This document shows, piece after piece, positions 12,761 through 24,689 of a stretch of DNA of 64,000 bases (the first letter of the stretch is position 1; every line of letters starts with the position of its first letter). The notes under the pieces were generated by a model, which did no database searches, was not told where the DNA came from, and saw nothing but the letters and a program-made list of their open reading frames with translations. This DNA comes from Saururus chinensis (Eukaryota; Streptophyta; Magnoliopsida; Piperales; Saururaceae): positions 24,243,057-24,307,056 of the forward strand of contig CP141148.1 in the NCBI GenBank assembly GCA_035235625.1, in the 5' to 3' direction. The translations under genes and the position numbers were made by a program.

Positions 12761-13254
12761 ATTCTAGTTAGATGTGCCAAACCGCCTTTGGGATGTTGGA
12801 AACTAGATGTAGATGGAGCCTTGAAGGCAAACTGGCCAGTTTAGGTAGGGGTGGTGTTACGAGATCTAAGTAATAAAAAGCCGCACATGTTTTTCACCAT
12901 TTTTATGCAAATAGAAATAATATGCTAGCTGAAGCTAAATTAATAGTAGAAGGCATAAGATATGCTTTGTCCTTCAACTGCAGCCCGTTGTTGGTTGAGT
13001 CAGATTCTGAATCTTCTTAGTTTCCCTTGGCCTACATCAGATTCTCGAGGAATTGGTATCTTATAAGCAGTCTTCTCAAATCTCATTTCACCATATTTTT
13101 AAGAAGGCAAATGGTATGAGTGACATTCTAGCAAACATGGCGCTAAGAAAGAGGTGGTATAAGTTGTTTTTGTTCATCCTCTCTGAATATTATCAGCTTA
13201 ACGGCTTTCCATCTTTAGATAGTTTAGTTTTAAGGAAATTGAGATGTAGATAAA
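12761..13254 (+). pseudogene. RNase-H-like (RVT_3) domain fragment, block 0
   Basis: The conceptual translation shows the start of a plant RVT_3-type RNase H domain: CAKPPLGCWKLDVDGA, then VGVVLRD. After a frame change it shows NNMLAEAKLIVEGI, LLVESDSE and finally HIFKKANGMSDILANMA. The canonical D...E...D pattern (DVDGA, AEAK, ESDS) is still visible, but there are at least one stop and two frame changes. Such domains occur in plant LINE-derived sequences and in stand-alone RNase-H-like genes; I cannot tell which this was. The same fragment occurs at 26369-26700 and 53293-53940. This copy is the uninterrupted one, without the MITE present in block 2. Confidence 0.65.
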
Positions 13255-13647
13255 TTTTTTTCTCTGCATGTTAGTTTTTTAATTTTTATTGGTTTCTAAG
13301 TGGTGTAAGACTCTATCTTCGCAAACCACCCTCCCCCAACTTTGTTTTTCTTTGATTTTTCAATGAACAGGTAGGGTGTCCCCAAACCCCCTCATCCCTC
13401 AAGGTGGTTTCTTTCAAACAAATAAATAACTTTACTTTGGAAGATCGGTTGGCAAATGATATTTTGGATGTGCTCCATGGAATAATTTGGCAAGATCATG
13501 AAGATTAAAGCATCCCAATAGTAGAACAAAAGGACGTAACATATTTTTGAATAAAACTTGCCGGAACTATGTGGAAGGAGAGCATAACATGCTTGGTGTA
13601 AGTAAATGTTAATTAGACTAATAAATGAGAAGAATATCATAATTTAC

Positions 13648-13699
13648 GAAGTATTTTTTATACTCCTTACTGACAAAGTGCCCATCGACAAAGTACCAT
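13648..13699 (+). mobile_element. Left part of foldback MITE, split by copia element
   Basis: GAAGTATTTTTTATACTCC and ACTGACAAAGTGCCC match the left arm of the MITE at 54316-54536. The rest resumes after the copia element at 19810-19858 (GATATTTGAAATCGAC). The copia element therefore inserted into this MITE. Confidence 0.7.
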
Positions 13700-14390
13700 T
13701 GTTAGAAGTGGGTATATAAGCTAAGCCCATTTGGGTTTTGAGAGCCTAAGCCCACTTTTAAGTTAATGAAAATTACATATGTGAATTCGTTGAAGGTTAT
13801 AAAAAGTCCCACATTGCTTAGAAATGGTGATGGTGTTAATATGTAAGACATAAATTTGGTCTTTTAAGTTAGGCCCTTAGGCCACCCCACTTTTGTGGGG
13901 AAGATATATGTTGGACCTATGTACTTAGGTGGGCTAACCTGCGCGCACTGTCGCCGTCCATCCGGCTTGGTTCGGTTTGCACCCGCAGCTGGGGGTCGGG
14001 TTGGGTCAACAAAATAATTATTTTTAGGACAAATTCATTTGGTTTTCTTTTAACCCAAAATGAGTCTGAGTTTCTTTTCACCAAAATGTTTCTGTTTGAT
14101 CGGGACAGGTTATCTTCAATGGGATTTCTTATATAATACTGAAAATTATTTCTTGTTAATCCTTTACTCGATTTCGTCACCATCTTCTGTGAGAGCAATT
14201 TCATAACGTTAGTTCGTTGCATATGTGAAGGTGCTTCTACAGCGTATGGTGGATCGTCCCTAAGTGATTCCTAAGCACTAATAGGGAGGGCAAATTCTGT
14301 ATTAATGACAGAGCGTACATGCTTGATTTGATCAACTTCTTTTTACGAGTTTCTTTCGTTGCAACACTTACTAAAATACAACAATTAACA
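13700..14390 (+). repeat. 5' LTR of old copia element
   Basis: 691 bases, TGTTAGAAGTGGG to CAATTAACA. Near-identical landmarks to the 3' LTR include CCACCCCACTTTTGTGGGG and AGGTGGGCTAACC. It is about 90 bases shorter than its partner because of internal gaps. Confidence 0.85.
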
Positions 14391-14501
14391 ATCTTAAGAC
14401 AACATTCTATTTTTTTCGTACTTTACTATTGCGACTATTATTTTCAAAATGTGTTCTAGATATTTTAAAACTGAGATTATCTTCTATTCATTGGAATAGA
14501 A

Positions 14502-17500
14502 ATGGCTGCATAGGGTACCAATGTGACTTGTTATAATTCCCACTACTGTGAATGCTCTTGTTTCTGTTCAAATGAAATGGGAGAAACAAGAAAAATTCAG
14601 TGGTGCAGATTTTAAGAGATGGCAACAGAAGATGTTATTTTATCTTACCGCATTGAATTTGGCTCGATTCCTATAAGAGGATGTTCCCATTCTCATTGAG
14701 GAGAAAAGGGATGTCAAACAGGCTGTTGTGGCAATCGATGCATGGAAACATGCAAATTTTTTTTACCAAAATTATATTCTCAATGGATGGACAACATACT
14801 GTACAATGTGTACAGTCCGATGAAGAGTGCTAAAACACTAGCAATCCTTGGATAAGAAGCACAAGATAGAAGATGCTGAAATGAAGTAATTCATTGTAGG
14901 CAAATTCTTAGACTTCAAGATGATGTATTCTAAGACTTTGATTAATCAAGTCCAAGAGCTCTAAGTGATCATACATGATATACATGCAGAAGGTATGACT
15001 TTGAGTGAGTCCTTTTAGGTGGCTATTATAATTGAAAAATTGCTATCTTCCTGGAAGGATTTTAAGAATTACTTGAAGCATTAACATAAAGAGATGAACA
15101 TGGAAGACTTAATTATAAGGTTAAGGATAGAAGAGGACAACCATGTTTCTGAAAGAAAACTGGGGGTCATGACATAGAAGCTAAAGTTAATGTTGTAGAA
15201 CAAAAGCAAAAAAATAACAACTTCAACAACAAGAAGTGGAAAAATCCTGGAGGATAGTCAAACAACGACTCTAACAAAGCCAAGTTTAAGGGCAAGTACT
15301 ATGTATGTGACACGTAAGGCCATAAGGTTAAGGATTGTCACAAGTAGAAGAAACAAGAGGATTCTAAGAAGAAAAATGTATGAGCTAACGTGAAGTGAAG
15401 AATCTCTCAAATAATGTGAATGACATCAGTCTTTTTGCTGTGAATTCTTAAGTGAACATGGTCACTAATGCAAGAGAATGGTGGGTGGACATTGGGGCCA
15501 CTCGTCATATGTGCTCATATAGAAAAATATTCTTTAGTCATCAACCAGTGGAAAATGGTAAACACCTTTTAATAGGCATTTCTTCTGCCACCAAGGTTGA
15601 AGGTACTAGAAAGGTGGTTCTCAAGATGACTTTGGGCAATGAACTCACTCTCAACAATGTGTTGTATGTGTCAAAGATTCGAATGAATTTAGTTTTGGGA
15701 TCATTGCTAAGTAAGAATGGGTTCAAATTGGTGTTTGAATAGGATAAGTTTATATTGAATAAGAGTGAGATGTATGTGGGAAAAAAAATATCTTAATGAG
15801 GGGCTTTTCAAGATCAATGTATTGACTATTATACCTGTTGTTAATATTAAGAATGCTAGTGCTTCTTCTTCTTCTTCTTATATGATTGAATCAGGTGATG
15901 CTTGACATTATAGACTAGGACATGTTAATTATAACGCTATGCAAAGATTGATTAATATGAAATATCTACCTAAATCATAAATGTAAAACTTGTGTGGAAT
16001 CATAATTTACAATAAAATTATTCCAAAGCATTGAGAGAAGTACTTAACCTCTTGAGTTAAGTACTTCACAGTGATGTCTATGACTTGAAACTTGTTCAAC
16101 AAGAGGAGGTAAAAAATATTTTATTATATTTATTAACAATTGCACTTGATATTGTCATATGTACTTGTTGAGAAGTAAGGATGAGGCTATGGACATGTTT
16201 GTACTATACAAAATAAAGGCTAGAGGCTGAGAATCAACTTGACAAAAAAATAAAAGTTCTAAGGAGTGATAGAGGTGGGGAATACGAATCACCTTTTGGT
16301 AAATTCTGTTCACAATATGGTATTCTACAACACCTTATTCACTTCAGCAAAATGGAGTTGCTGAATGAAAAAATAGAACTTTTAAAGAGATTATGAATGT
16401 CATGTTAATAAGTTCTAGATTATTCCAAAACATGTGGGGAGAAGCTTTGCTTTTAGTAAATTATATTCTCAATAAAATACCTCATAAGAAAATGTTGAAG
16501 ACACCGTGTGAATTATAGAAAGGTTGAAAGCCTTCCTAAAAATTCTTAAAGGCATGTGGGTGTTTGGCGAAAGTGGCGGTCCTTAATCCCAAGAGGATTA
16601 CGATTGGACCAAAGACCATTGATTGTACATTTATTAGTTATGCCAATAATAGTAGATCATATAATTTTCTTATTCATAAATCGGAGATTCCTAATGTAAA
16701 TATCAATACTGTGATTGAATCGAAAAATACTTCATTTTTGAACATATTTTTCTTTGGAATTCTACACAAGAGAAAAGTTCTCTTAAAAAAACTTTGGATG
16801 TTGAATAGGACAATAGTGAAGATCAAGAGGGAGAAGATGATGAACTTAGACATAACAAGTGTATTAGAATATCAAAATCCTTTGGTCCGAACTTTTTGAC
16901 TTATTTGTTAGAAAATGAGCTTGAAAGCTTGAAGGAAGTCATGCCCTTTCCTGAAGCACAATATTGAAAAAAGGTTATAAATTGTGAAATTGAATCTATT
17001 ATGCAAAATTATACTTAAGAGCTGGTGGACTTTCCACTAGGAAGTAAACATCTAGGATACAAGTGGATTTTTAAGAGGAAGATGAAGGCTGATGGATCAA
17101 TTGAAAAATATATAGTTGGACTTGTTATTAAAGGATACAAGCAAAATGAAGGTCAAGATTACTATGATACATATTCACCAATCTGAAGGATAACTTCCAT
17201 TAGGATGTTAATCGCTATTACTACTTCATACAATTTTCAAATACATCAAATGGATGTGAAAACCATATTCTTGAATGGTGACTTGATTGAGAAAATATGT
17301 ATGCAAAAACCTGAAGGGTTTATTATGCAGAGTCTAGAATACAAAATATGTATAATTGTTAAATATCTCTATGGGCTTAAACAAGAACAAAAGTAATGAC
17401 ATGAAATTTTTGACAAAATGTTGATGTTAAATGGATTGAAAATACATGAATGTAATGAATGTGTTTATGTCAAAGAGAGATTTAATGGCTATGTTATGGT

Positions 17501-18440
17501 ATGTCTATATGTGGATAATATGTTCATTATTGATAGCAATGATAATATCATTAAAGCTACTAAGACGATGTTAAAAAAACAGTTTGACAAGAAAGATATG
17601 GGTGTTGCAGATGTTATACTAGGGATGAAAATCACTAGAGCATCTAATAGATATACATTATCTCAATCCCATTACATTGAGAAAATCCTAAAAAAGTTAA
17701 ATAAGAATGATAATCATATAGCGAGAATACTTGTGGATGTGACATTGCACTTAAGCAAAAACACTGGTGAGAGTATATCACAACTTTAATACTCGTAAAT
17801 TATTAATTACATAATGAATTGTATGAGGCCGAACATAATATATTTAGTAAGTAAACTGAGTAAATATAATAGCAACCCAGGGGCAGACTACTGGATAGAT
17901 GTAGTCAAGGTTCTTATATATCTACGATATACCTTAAACTATGGACTGCACTATACCAGATATCTAGTAGTATTAGAGGGTTACTGTGATGCAAACTGGA
18001 TATCAGATAGAAAAAACTCACAGTCCACAAGTGGGTATCTCTTAAGTCTTGGAGGTGCAGTAGTGTTTTGGAAATCATCTAAACAAATGTGCATAGCAAG
18101 ATCTACAATGGAATCTGAATTCATTGTACTTGATAGAGCAGACAAAGAGGCTGAGTAGCTTCGTCATTTTTAGAGGATATTCCAATGTAGGGGAAACATG
18201 TACCACCTATTTGCATCTATTGTGATAACCAATCAACTCTATAAAGTAAACAAAATAACTTGTATAATGGTAAGTCTCGACATATACGTCGGAGACATTA
18301 TACCATAAAACAATTGTTCTCTTGTAGAATCATTTCTATTATGTTAGGTAAAAAAAAATTGTGGATTCGCTTACTAAGGGTTTGACCAAAGAGCAAATAA
18401 GTAGTTCATCAAGGAGAATAAGCTTGAAGCCTATGCATTA
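14502..18440 (+). pseudogene. Copia gag-pol relic
   Basis: Gag is recognisable from KFSGADFKRWQQKMLFYLT (14590-14650). The zinc knuckle near 15300 has lost a cysteine and gained a stop. The protease reads WWVDIGATRH (near 15480), so the D-T-G triad is D-I-G. The integrase (15900-16560) is badly broken, with only the NGV motif left near 16350. RT shows [15 protein letters not shown] (17055), QMDVK (17248) and YVDN in place of YVDD at 17508-17519. RNase H shows YCDANW and [15 protein letters not shown] (near 18080), and the end is SLTKGLTKEQ (near 18370). There are many stops and frame changes, so no function is expected. The style resembles Tork/Tnt1-like copia elements. Confidence 0.85.
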
Positions 18441-19029
18441 AGAGTCACTATAATGACAACCTAACCTAGTTGACCGGAGATCTCAAGATTTAGGTTTAAA
18501 AGGACAACCAAATTATGGGGATTTTAAGGAGAATCACTATTGAGTTAACATCTCATCCCCATTCCTATGATAAGATAGTGATGCTTGCAGAGTGAATCAC
18601 TAGAGAGAAAGTTTGTCATGTAGCCCATCAGTAAGCTAGATCTATCCAAGGGGTATGACAAAATACTTTTAATAACAATCACTTATATGAGTGTGAAGGG
18701 GCTACTTCTATGAGAATTTTAAGGCTAGATCTTCTAGGGCACTCATGAAAATGAGGTTTGTTGAGGGCCAAAATGAACACAATCATGAGAACTAGCATTA
18801 TGTCTGAGAAGTGACTGTGTGAATTCTATTGTCTTTGTTTACACAAACGACTGAATAGTTTAAGACATCATGTTCACTGATTAGCCAGTAGACCCAATAG
18901 TTTTCACAAGGGAAGGATCAAAGCAAAAAACTACCTTTCCCTATGCATGAACTTTTCAATATTTACTTTCATGTTTTATCTACATTGTTTTGCATAGTTA
19001 TTTAGCCAATTCTCATTTATATGAGGGAT

Positions 19030-19809
19030 TGTTAGAAGTGGGTATATGGATAAACCCATTTGGGTATTGAGAGCCCAAGCCCACTTTCAAGTGAATGAGA
19101 ATCACACATGTGAATTGGTTAAAGGTTGTGAATAGTCCCACATCGCCTAGAAAATAGTGATGATGTTGGTATGTAAGGCATAAGTTTGACCTTTCATGTT
19201 AGGTCCTTGGGCCACCCCACTTTTGTGGGGGAGATACATGTTGGACCCATGCACCTAGGTGGGCTAACCCACATGAGCGCGCACGCATTGCCGCCGCCAT
19301 CTATTTGGCTGGCTCTGCTTAATTCGGTAGGTTCAGTTTGCATGCATGGAAAGCCGGGTCAGGTAGGGTCGAGGTGGGTTAACAAGATAATTATTTTTGG
19401 GATAAATTCATTTGGTTTTATCTTAACCCAAAATGGGTATGGTTTTCTTTTCACCAAAATGTGTCCATTAATGGGCGGACACATCCGTTTGAACTGGACA
19501 AGTTGTCTTCAATGGGCTTTCTTATAAAACACTGAAAATGATTTTCTTGAATCATTCTTCACTGGATTTTGTCACCATCTTCTATGAGAGAAACTCCATA
19601 ACGTTGACTTGCTGCATACGCTTTGTAAAGGTGCTTCTACAACGTGTGGTGGATCATCTTATCTTGGGAGACAAACGCCCAAGTGATTCCTAAGCACCAG
19701 TAGGGAGGGCGAATTTTGTCTTAAGGATAGAGTGTACATGCTTAATTCGATCAACTTCTTTCTGTGGGTTCCTTTTATCGCAACACTTACTAACGTACGA
19801 AAATTAACA
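19030..19809 (+). repeat. 3' LTR of old copia element
   Basis: 780 bases, starting after a purine-rich stretch (TATATGAGGGAT) that would be the polypurine tract. Ends AAATTAACA at 19809, where MITE sequence resumes. Confidence 0.85.
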
Positions 19810-20024
19810 AGGAATGTGTGGGAGATGTCGATATTTGAAATCGACAACACATACGCCAGTTGGTAGCGGCAAGGGGCTGGATTCATATATGCAAAAGTTG
19901 TCTTAGAGGACAACAACTGGACTTCACAATGGGCGATAGTTGGAGATGGATTCAAGAACTTGCCATTGAAAGGCGGATGGACACAAAGCTTTTAGGCTCT
20001 GAGGCACGTACAAGTACAATTTTA
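19810..20024. other. MITE remainder, then unassigned DNA
   Basis: 19810-19858 continues the MITE interrupted at 13699. From 19859 to 20024 no family is recognised. The chitinase gene that occupies the corresponding place in blocks 1 and 2 is not found here. Confidence 0.5.
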
Positions 20025-21251
20025 TTTAAGAGGGGAGAGAGGGAGAAAGAGAGAGAGGAGAGGAGAGAGAGGGGAGAGAGGAAGAGAGAGAGGGAGAGGG
20101 AGAGAGAAAGAGGGGAGAGAGGGTAGAGAGAGAAAGAGGGGAGGAAAAAATTTCATTATAATTTATTTTTGTTAATTTTAAAAAATAAAAAAAATATAAT
20201 AGCGATGCATACTAGTATGCTTCGCTACTATACTTGAGTAGTAGCGTTGCTACTACCTTATGTAGTAGCGATGCATATTGTGTTATGCATCGCTCTTACA
20301 ATTTTTTTTTTTTAAATTTAAATATAAGAGAGGGAGAGAGGGGAGAGAGAGAGGGAGAGAGAGAGAGGAAGAGAGAGGGAGAGAGAGAGGAAGAGAGAGG
20401 GAGAGAGAGAGGAAGAGAGAGGGAGAGAGGGGAGAGTGAGAGGAGAGAGAGGGTAGAGAGAGAGAGGAGGGGAGAGAGAAGTGAGGGGAGAGAGAAGAGA
20501 GAGAAGGAGGGGAGAGAGAAAGAGGTGAGAGAGGAAGGGAAAAGAGAGGAAGAGAGAGAGAGTAAGAGAGAGAGAGGGGAGAGAGAGGGAGGAAGAGAGG
20601 AGAGGAGAGAGTGAAGAGAGAGGAAATTTTAATTATAGATTATTTTTTAAAATTTTTAAAAAAATAAAAAAAATATATAGTAGTGACGCATACCAATATG
20701 CGTCGCTACTACCTCATGTAGTAGTATGTGTCGCTGCTACAATTTTTTTTTAAAAAATTTAAATAAAAGAGAGGGAGAGAGGGGAGAGAGAGAGAGGAAG
20801 AGAGAGAGGAAGGGAGAGGGAGAGAGAGGAGAGAGAGGAAGGGAGAGGGAGAGAAGGGAGAGAGAGGAAGAGAGAGGGGAGAGAGAAAGAGGGTAGAGAG
20901 AGAGGATGAAGAGAGAGAGAAGAGAGAGAAAAAATCGAGAGAGGGTAGAGAGAGGATGAGGAGAGAGAGAGAGAAAGAGGGGAGAGAGAGGGTAGAGAGA
21001 GAGGATGAGGAGAGAGATAGAGGGAGAGGGAGAGAGGGTAGAGAGAGAGATAGAGGGAGAGAGAGCGGGTAGAGAGAGAGAGACAAAGTAAGAGAGAGAG
21101 AGGGTAGAGAGAGAGAGGATGAGGGGAGAGAGAGGATGAGGAGAGAGTGAGAAGAGAGAGAAAGAGGGGAGAGACAGGAGAAGAGAGAGAAAGAGAGGAG
21201 AGAGATAGATGAGGGGGGAGAGAGAGAGCAGAGGGAGAAAGAGGAAGAGAG
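20025..21251. repeat. Triplicated GA-rich array with hairpin spacers
   Basis: Three purine tracts of GA/GGGA type (20030-20145, 20330-20622, 20768-21251) are separated by two AT-rich spacers of similar sequence. The spacers carry inverted repeats around GTAGCGATGCATA and TATGCGTCGCTAC (20200-20228, 20274-20293, 20685-20712). A third such hairpin follows the last tract at 21256-21284. The AGCGACGCAT-type motif recalls sub-terminal repeats of plant CACTA transposons, but no CACTA terminus is seen. Long Arg-Glu and Ser-Leu frames here are artefacts of the repeat. Confidence 0.85.
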
Positions 21252-21375
21252 AGAGACTTTAGTGACACATACTTTATGCGTCGCTAATATCTAGTGTATA
21301 TTAAACCTACCACCCCCAATCGCCGCCATGTCCACCGTCTGTTGATCCCGGTACCGTGGGTCACACAATCGAGAT

Positions 21376-22291
21376 CAGGTGGCCGATATCTTCTAAATAT
21401 ATATTAAACCCTAGTAGAGGAAAAAATAACTAAAATGACACTATTAATGTGGGATGCGGGAGTACAAAATCTTAAAAAGGTGGGTATTTGAAAAAAAAGG
21501 GGGAGGCAAAAAATGCATCATTTTCATGTCTTTAGAGAAGTTCATAGATGTAAGATCTAGATCCCTTCGGTAATGCCATTCTAGATTGGGAATTTTAGTT
21601 TTGTCCATACTTCCCTCTTTATGTAATACAAGTATTTAACCCAGTTTAGCTTTCAACCGGTTAACTTAATTTAACCCCCCAATGTTGTTTGATCATTTCC
21701 CTTATTATTGTTGGGCACAGGTATTAAACCCTAAAGTCCATATGTGAGATTGCCATCAGAGTGCGTCAAAAAGGCCAGGCTGCGACGAGGCAATTGACCA
21801 TATAAACATGTGGCAACTAATAATACAAGCATAGGAACAAGAGATAATAATGCCTTATAAAGTTCACTAAATAATCCGACTAAAATAACTTAGTTAACAT
21901 AAGCGTTGTAAACCGCAATAAATTTAACCAATTTTTTATCTTTTGAGATGGGAACAATAATGTTATCATCGACTATGATTAGTCTCTTAAATTCATATAC
22001 TTAATATTAGTAAGTTTGCACATGCAATTAAATGAATGAGTTTACTTTGTACGTTGAATTTATATGTTCATTAAGACATGAAATTTGTAAAAAGTTAATG
22101 CATTTAATTCGTTTTGAATAAAGTCATGGTCTACTCAACAAATTTAATGACATGTAGTTTTTTTGTACATAATTTAAATAAGTTACAAAACCTAGTCTGA
22201 CCTCGACCTTAATTGTATCGTTCTTCATCAATAATCGATAAAGAACAACTATTCTAATCTTAAATCATTTAGAAGAGTTTGATTGGCATTG
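21376..22291 (+). repeat. Dispersed repeat R, copy A (uninterrupted)
   Basis: Matches 32814-33179 plus 39718-40260 (copy B), and 59649-59930 plus 62191-62680 (copy C). Landmarks are GGGATGCGGGAGTACAAAA, AGGCAAAAAATGCATC, GGTATTAAACCCTAAAG and CATATAAACATGTGGCAA. It lacks both the copia insertion of copy B and the Mutator insertion of copy C, so it serves as the empty site for the copia insertion. No coding capacity seen. Confidence 0.8.
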
Positions 22292-22899
22292 TATAACGTC
22301 TGAGAATTTTCTAAATTCCTAAAGTCGACTACATGAAAATTAGGGTGTTGGACTCTTTGACCTTCTACTAAGAATAATTGTTCATTGATTGGAGTTGGTG
22401 GCCGATACATGGATTGAAAGTAGATAGAAAGAGCTTCGAAACGTCACTAAGAATGATCGAATTGGAGTTCGGATGAGGAAGATACAACTGTTGGAAGTTG
22501 AATATAATGCGCAAGGCCCATTTAACTGAATTAGACCCACAAGTTGGCCGTTTAAGTTGCTCTACAGGCCTTATTAATTAAATGGACAAAATAAATTTTT
22601 ATGGGCCCAAATAAGTTCCCTAAATTGGGAGGTTTGGCCTAATTTTTAAAGGGATTATGAACCCTTATAAAAAAACTAATTAGGGCTTTTGAAGAAGGGG
22701 GATGAGAGCTTTTAAGGGAGGCTCTTAGTTTTTGTACCGGGGGCAAAAGAAAGGAGGGAGGGAGTGTGATATATTTTTCGAAAAGCATGTAGGGAATTAA
22801 GAAAAGGTAGGGGAGGACGAAACGGGAGAAGAACATCCAGAGACAGATTAAGGGGAGAGTCATGGGTTGTAGGCTGCAAATTCATCCATTGAAGGAAAG
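22292..22899. other. Unassigned DNA, possibly LTR-derived
   Basis: No gene. 22493 onward (TGTTGGAAGTTGAATATAATG, then AAGGCCCATTTAA) has the look of a copia LTR start, but no partner is found. Confidence 0.3.
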
Positions 22900-24689
22900 G
22901 ATAGAGCCATCATGTGTGTGTGTGTACATGGTAGAAACACCTCATTCGATGTATATCAACATACTTTATAATTTAACTCACCATCACAGTACACATGCAC
23001 ATTAACATCTAACCATGGGTTCCAGCGGAAATCATAGGAGAAGAACCATTAAAATCATAACTCAAGTTAAAACCTAACCACATACTAAACATATGTAAGC
23101 TCATTCACTTCATACTTGAGTCAAGACATAACACTAATATTTACACATCATTTAACCAAATCCTATAATGACATATCAGTCCATTAGCATGCTCTAACTC
23201 TACTGAAAACATGCTTAAACCATAGGGAATCAACCACTCATATCTTCAAGATAGCAATTCCAACAAATATATCCAACTACAAGCCATTTCACATAACTTT
23301 AAATATACATCACAACTTCTAAACATCAATAGTATGCACTTCCAGTAGCTTACCCTGGCTCAAAACACTCCACATAAACATAAAAATGATAATTCAGAGT
23401 AGGGACATCGAAATAAACAACATATAAACAATGATAAATTCTGCTGTGTAGCCGTTCGAATGCCCTCCAGGGCCGTTCGATCGGCTAAATAAGGCATTTT
23501 CAAAAAATGCAATGTTGCCGTTCGAACACCTTGGTAGGCCGTTCGAACACCTTGGTAGGCCGTTCGAATGGCCTGGTAGGCCGTTCGAACGCTAACAAGG
23601 CAGATTCGGCCTTCTTCTCCATTTCAAAATTTCAAATCAAAACTCCATTGATGAAAGTTGAAATCTCCATCTAACAACTCAAATGCCATTAAAATTCCAT
23701 CATACCTTCCAGAAAGCTAATTTACCTCATATTAAGACAAAACTTAAGAAATCATAATAAGAAATTACCATTTACTAATCTCACCATTAAAACACTAAAT
23801 CAAGTAAATCTATTCCAAATAAACCATAAAATCGAGATTTTTACCATATAAAGACTGAGATTTTAAAGACCTATTACCTTATCACTTAATTAGGTTTGGA
23901 TTTGACTGTCACCCTTCTTAAAAACCTTCAAAAGACATAGAGTTTAAGTTAAACTCCATTAAAATCGATTTAACATTGAAAACCTTAATGAAATCTTAGA
24001 TTTAGGGTTTGTTAAGCATAAAAAATGAATTTTTAGATGTAGGGTTTGATGTAAAGAAACAAATAAGTGGTTTTGATGTTTTAAATTGAATCAAATAAAA
24101 GGGGAAATGATGGATTAAGAATGGATTAGAAGAAAATCTAGGATTTAGGCTTGATTAAAGAAAATATACCGTAATCTCCTTCTAATTCGGGCCTAATTGA
24201 GGAATTAGGTCTTAATCACCCTCTCCCAGCCTATTCCCAAAATGAAAATGGCTCAGCTCTTTCCATTTATAGTAGGGTTTGGTGTGTACATAATTAGCTA
24301 GTGGGGTATGAATATAAATTTGGGCTAAAAATGAGTATTTTGACTATTTGAGCACTAATTAAACCTGAGAAAATTATGAAAATTTTTATAAAAGCTTTTG
24401 TTGATGTATGGGTTAATTTGGTCTAAAAACCTCAATTTTGCCGGTGGGGCCCACAGCGGGTCCCCGCCAAACCCTAATTTTCAAAAAATTAGTGAAAAAT
24501 CAGAAAAATCCCAAAAATTTAGATTTGACCCAAAATCACTTAAAATTAATAATTGTAAAGTTGATTTTTATTAAAACAATAAGAAACACCATTTATTTTT
24601 AAAATCACCGAATTAATTAGAAAATGTGTTAACCACATGACACCCAATAATTAAAATGAAAAGAAAATCGGTTCAAGAATGAGAGTCCT
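22900..24689 (-). repeat. Reverse-oriented Ty3/gypsy-type LTR
   Basis: On the - strand it begins at 24689 with TGTAAGGACTCTCATTC, a typical gypsy LTR start, and runs through GGGGACCCGCTGTGGGCCCC (near 24460). The other end is not defined. It carries the 21-bp phased repeats at 23451-23592. No pol sequence is attached, so it may be a solo LTR or a fragment. Confidence 0.55.
23451..23592. repeat. 21-bp phased GCCGTTCGAA repeats
   Basis: GCCGTTCGA starts at 23451, 23472, 23517, 23538, 23559 and 23580. Adjacent units are exactly 21 bases apart, with one 45-base gap. The unit is GCCGTTCGAACACCTTGGTAG or a variant, and each core is partly palindromic (GGCCGTTCGAATGGCC). Confidence 0.9.

Larger units (their letters stand above)
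13700..19809 (+). mobile_element. Old Ty1/copia LTR retrotransposon, degenerate
   Basis: The two LTRs begin TGTTAGAAGTGGG and end ATTAACA, with a short TGTTA/TAACA inverted repeat. Between them lies a gag-pol relic in the copia order (gag, protease, integrase, RT, RNase H). The LTRs are about 85% identical over the first 240 bases by hand count, so this is much older than the element at 33180. No clear 5-bp target duplication (ACCAT left, AGGAA right) and no obvious primer-binding site remain. Confidence 0.88.

Noticed and set aside
19186-19527. 113-residue frame in the 3' LTR of the old copia element
   Set aside because: It lies wholly within an LTR and is not shared intact by the 5' LTR.
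13695-19814. Target duplication of the old copia element
   Set aside because: The flanks ACCAT and AGGAA do not match, and the expected MITE sequence at the junction shows additional change, so no duplication is claimed.
20234-21268. Long frames rich in Arg-Glu (+ strand) and Ser-Leu (- strand)
   Set aside because: They are direct translations of GA-type simple repeats on either strand, with no start context or domain.
23451-23592. tRNA-like GTTCGAA motif, considered as tRNA T-arms
   Set aside because: The motif recurs every 21 bases with no acceptor, D or anticodon arms.
23451-23592. Short regular direct repeats, considered as a CRISPR array
   Set aside because: The repeats are contiguous with no unique spacers, and the genome is a plant nuclear genome.
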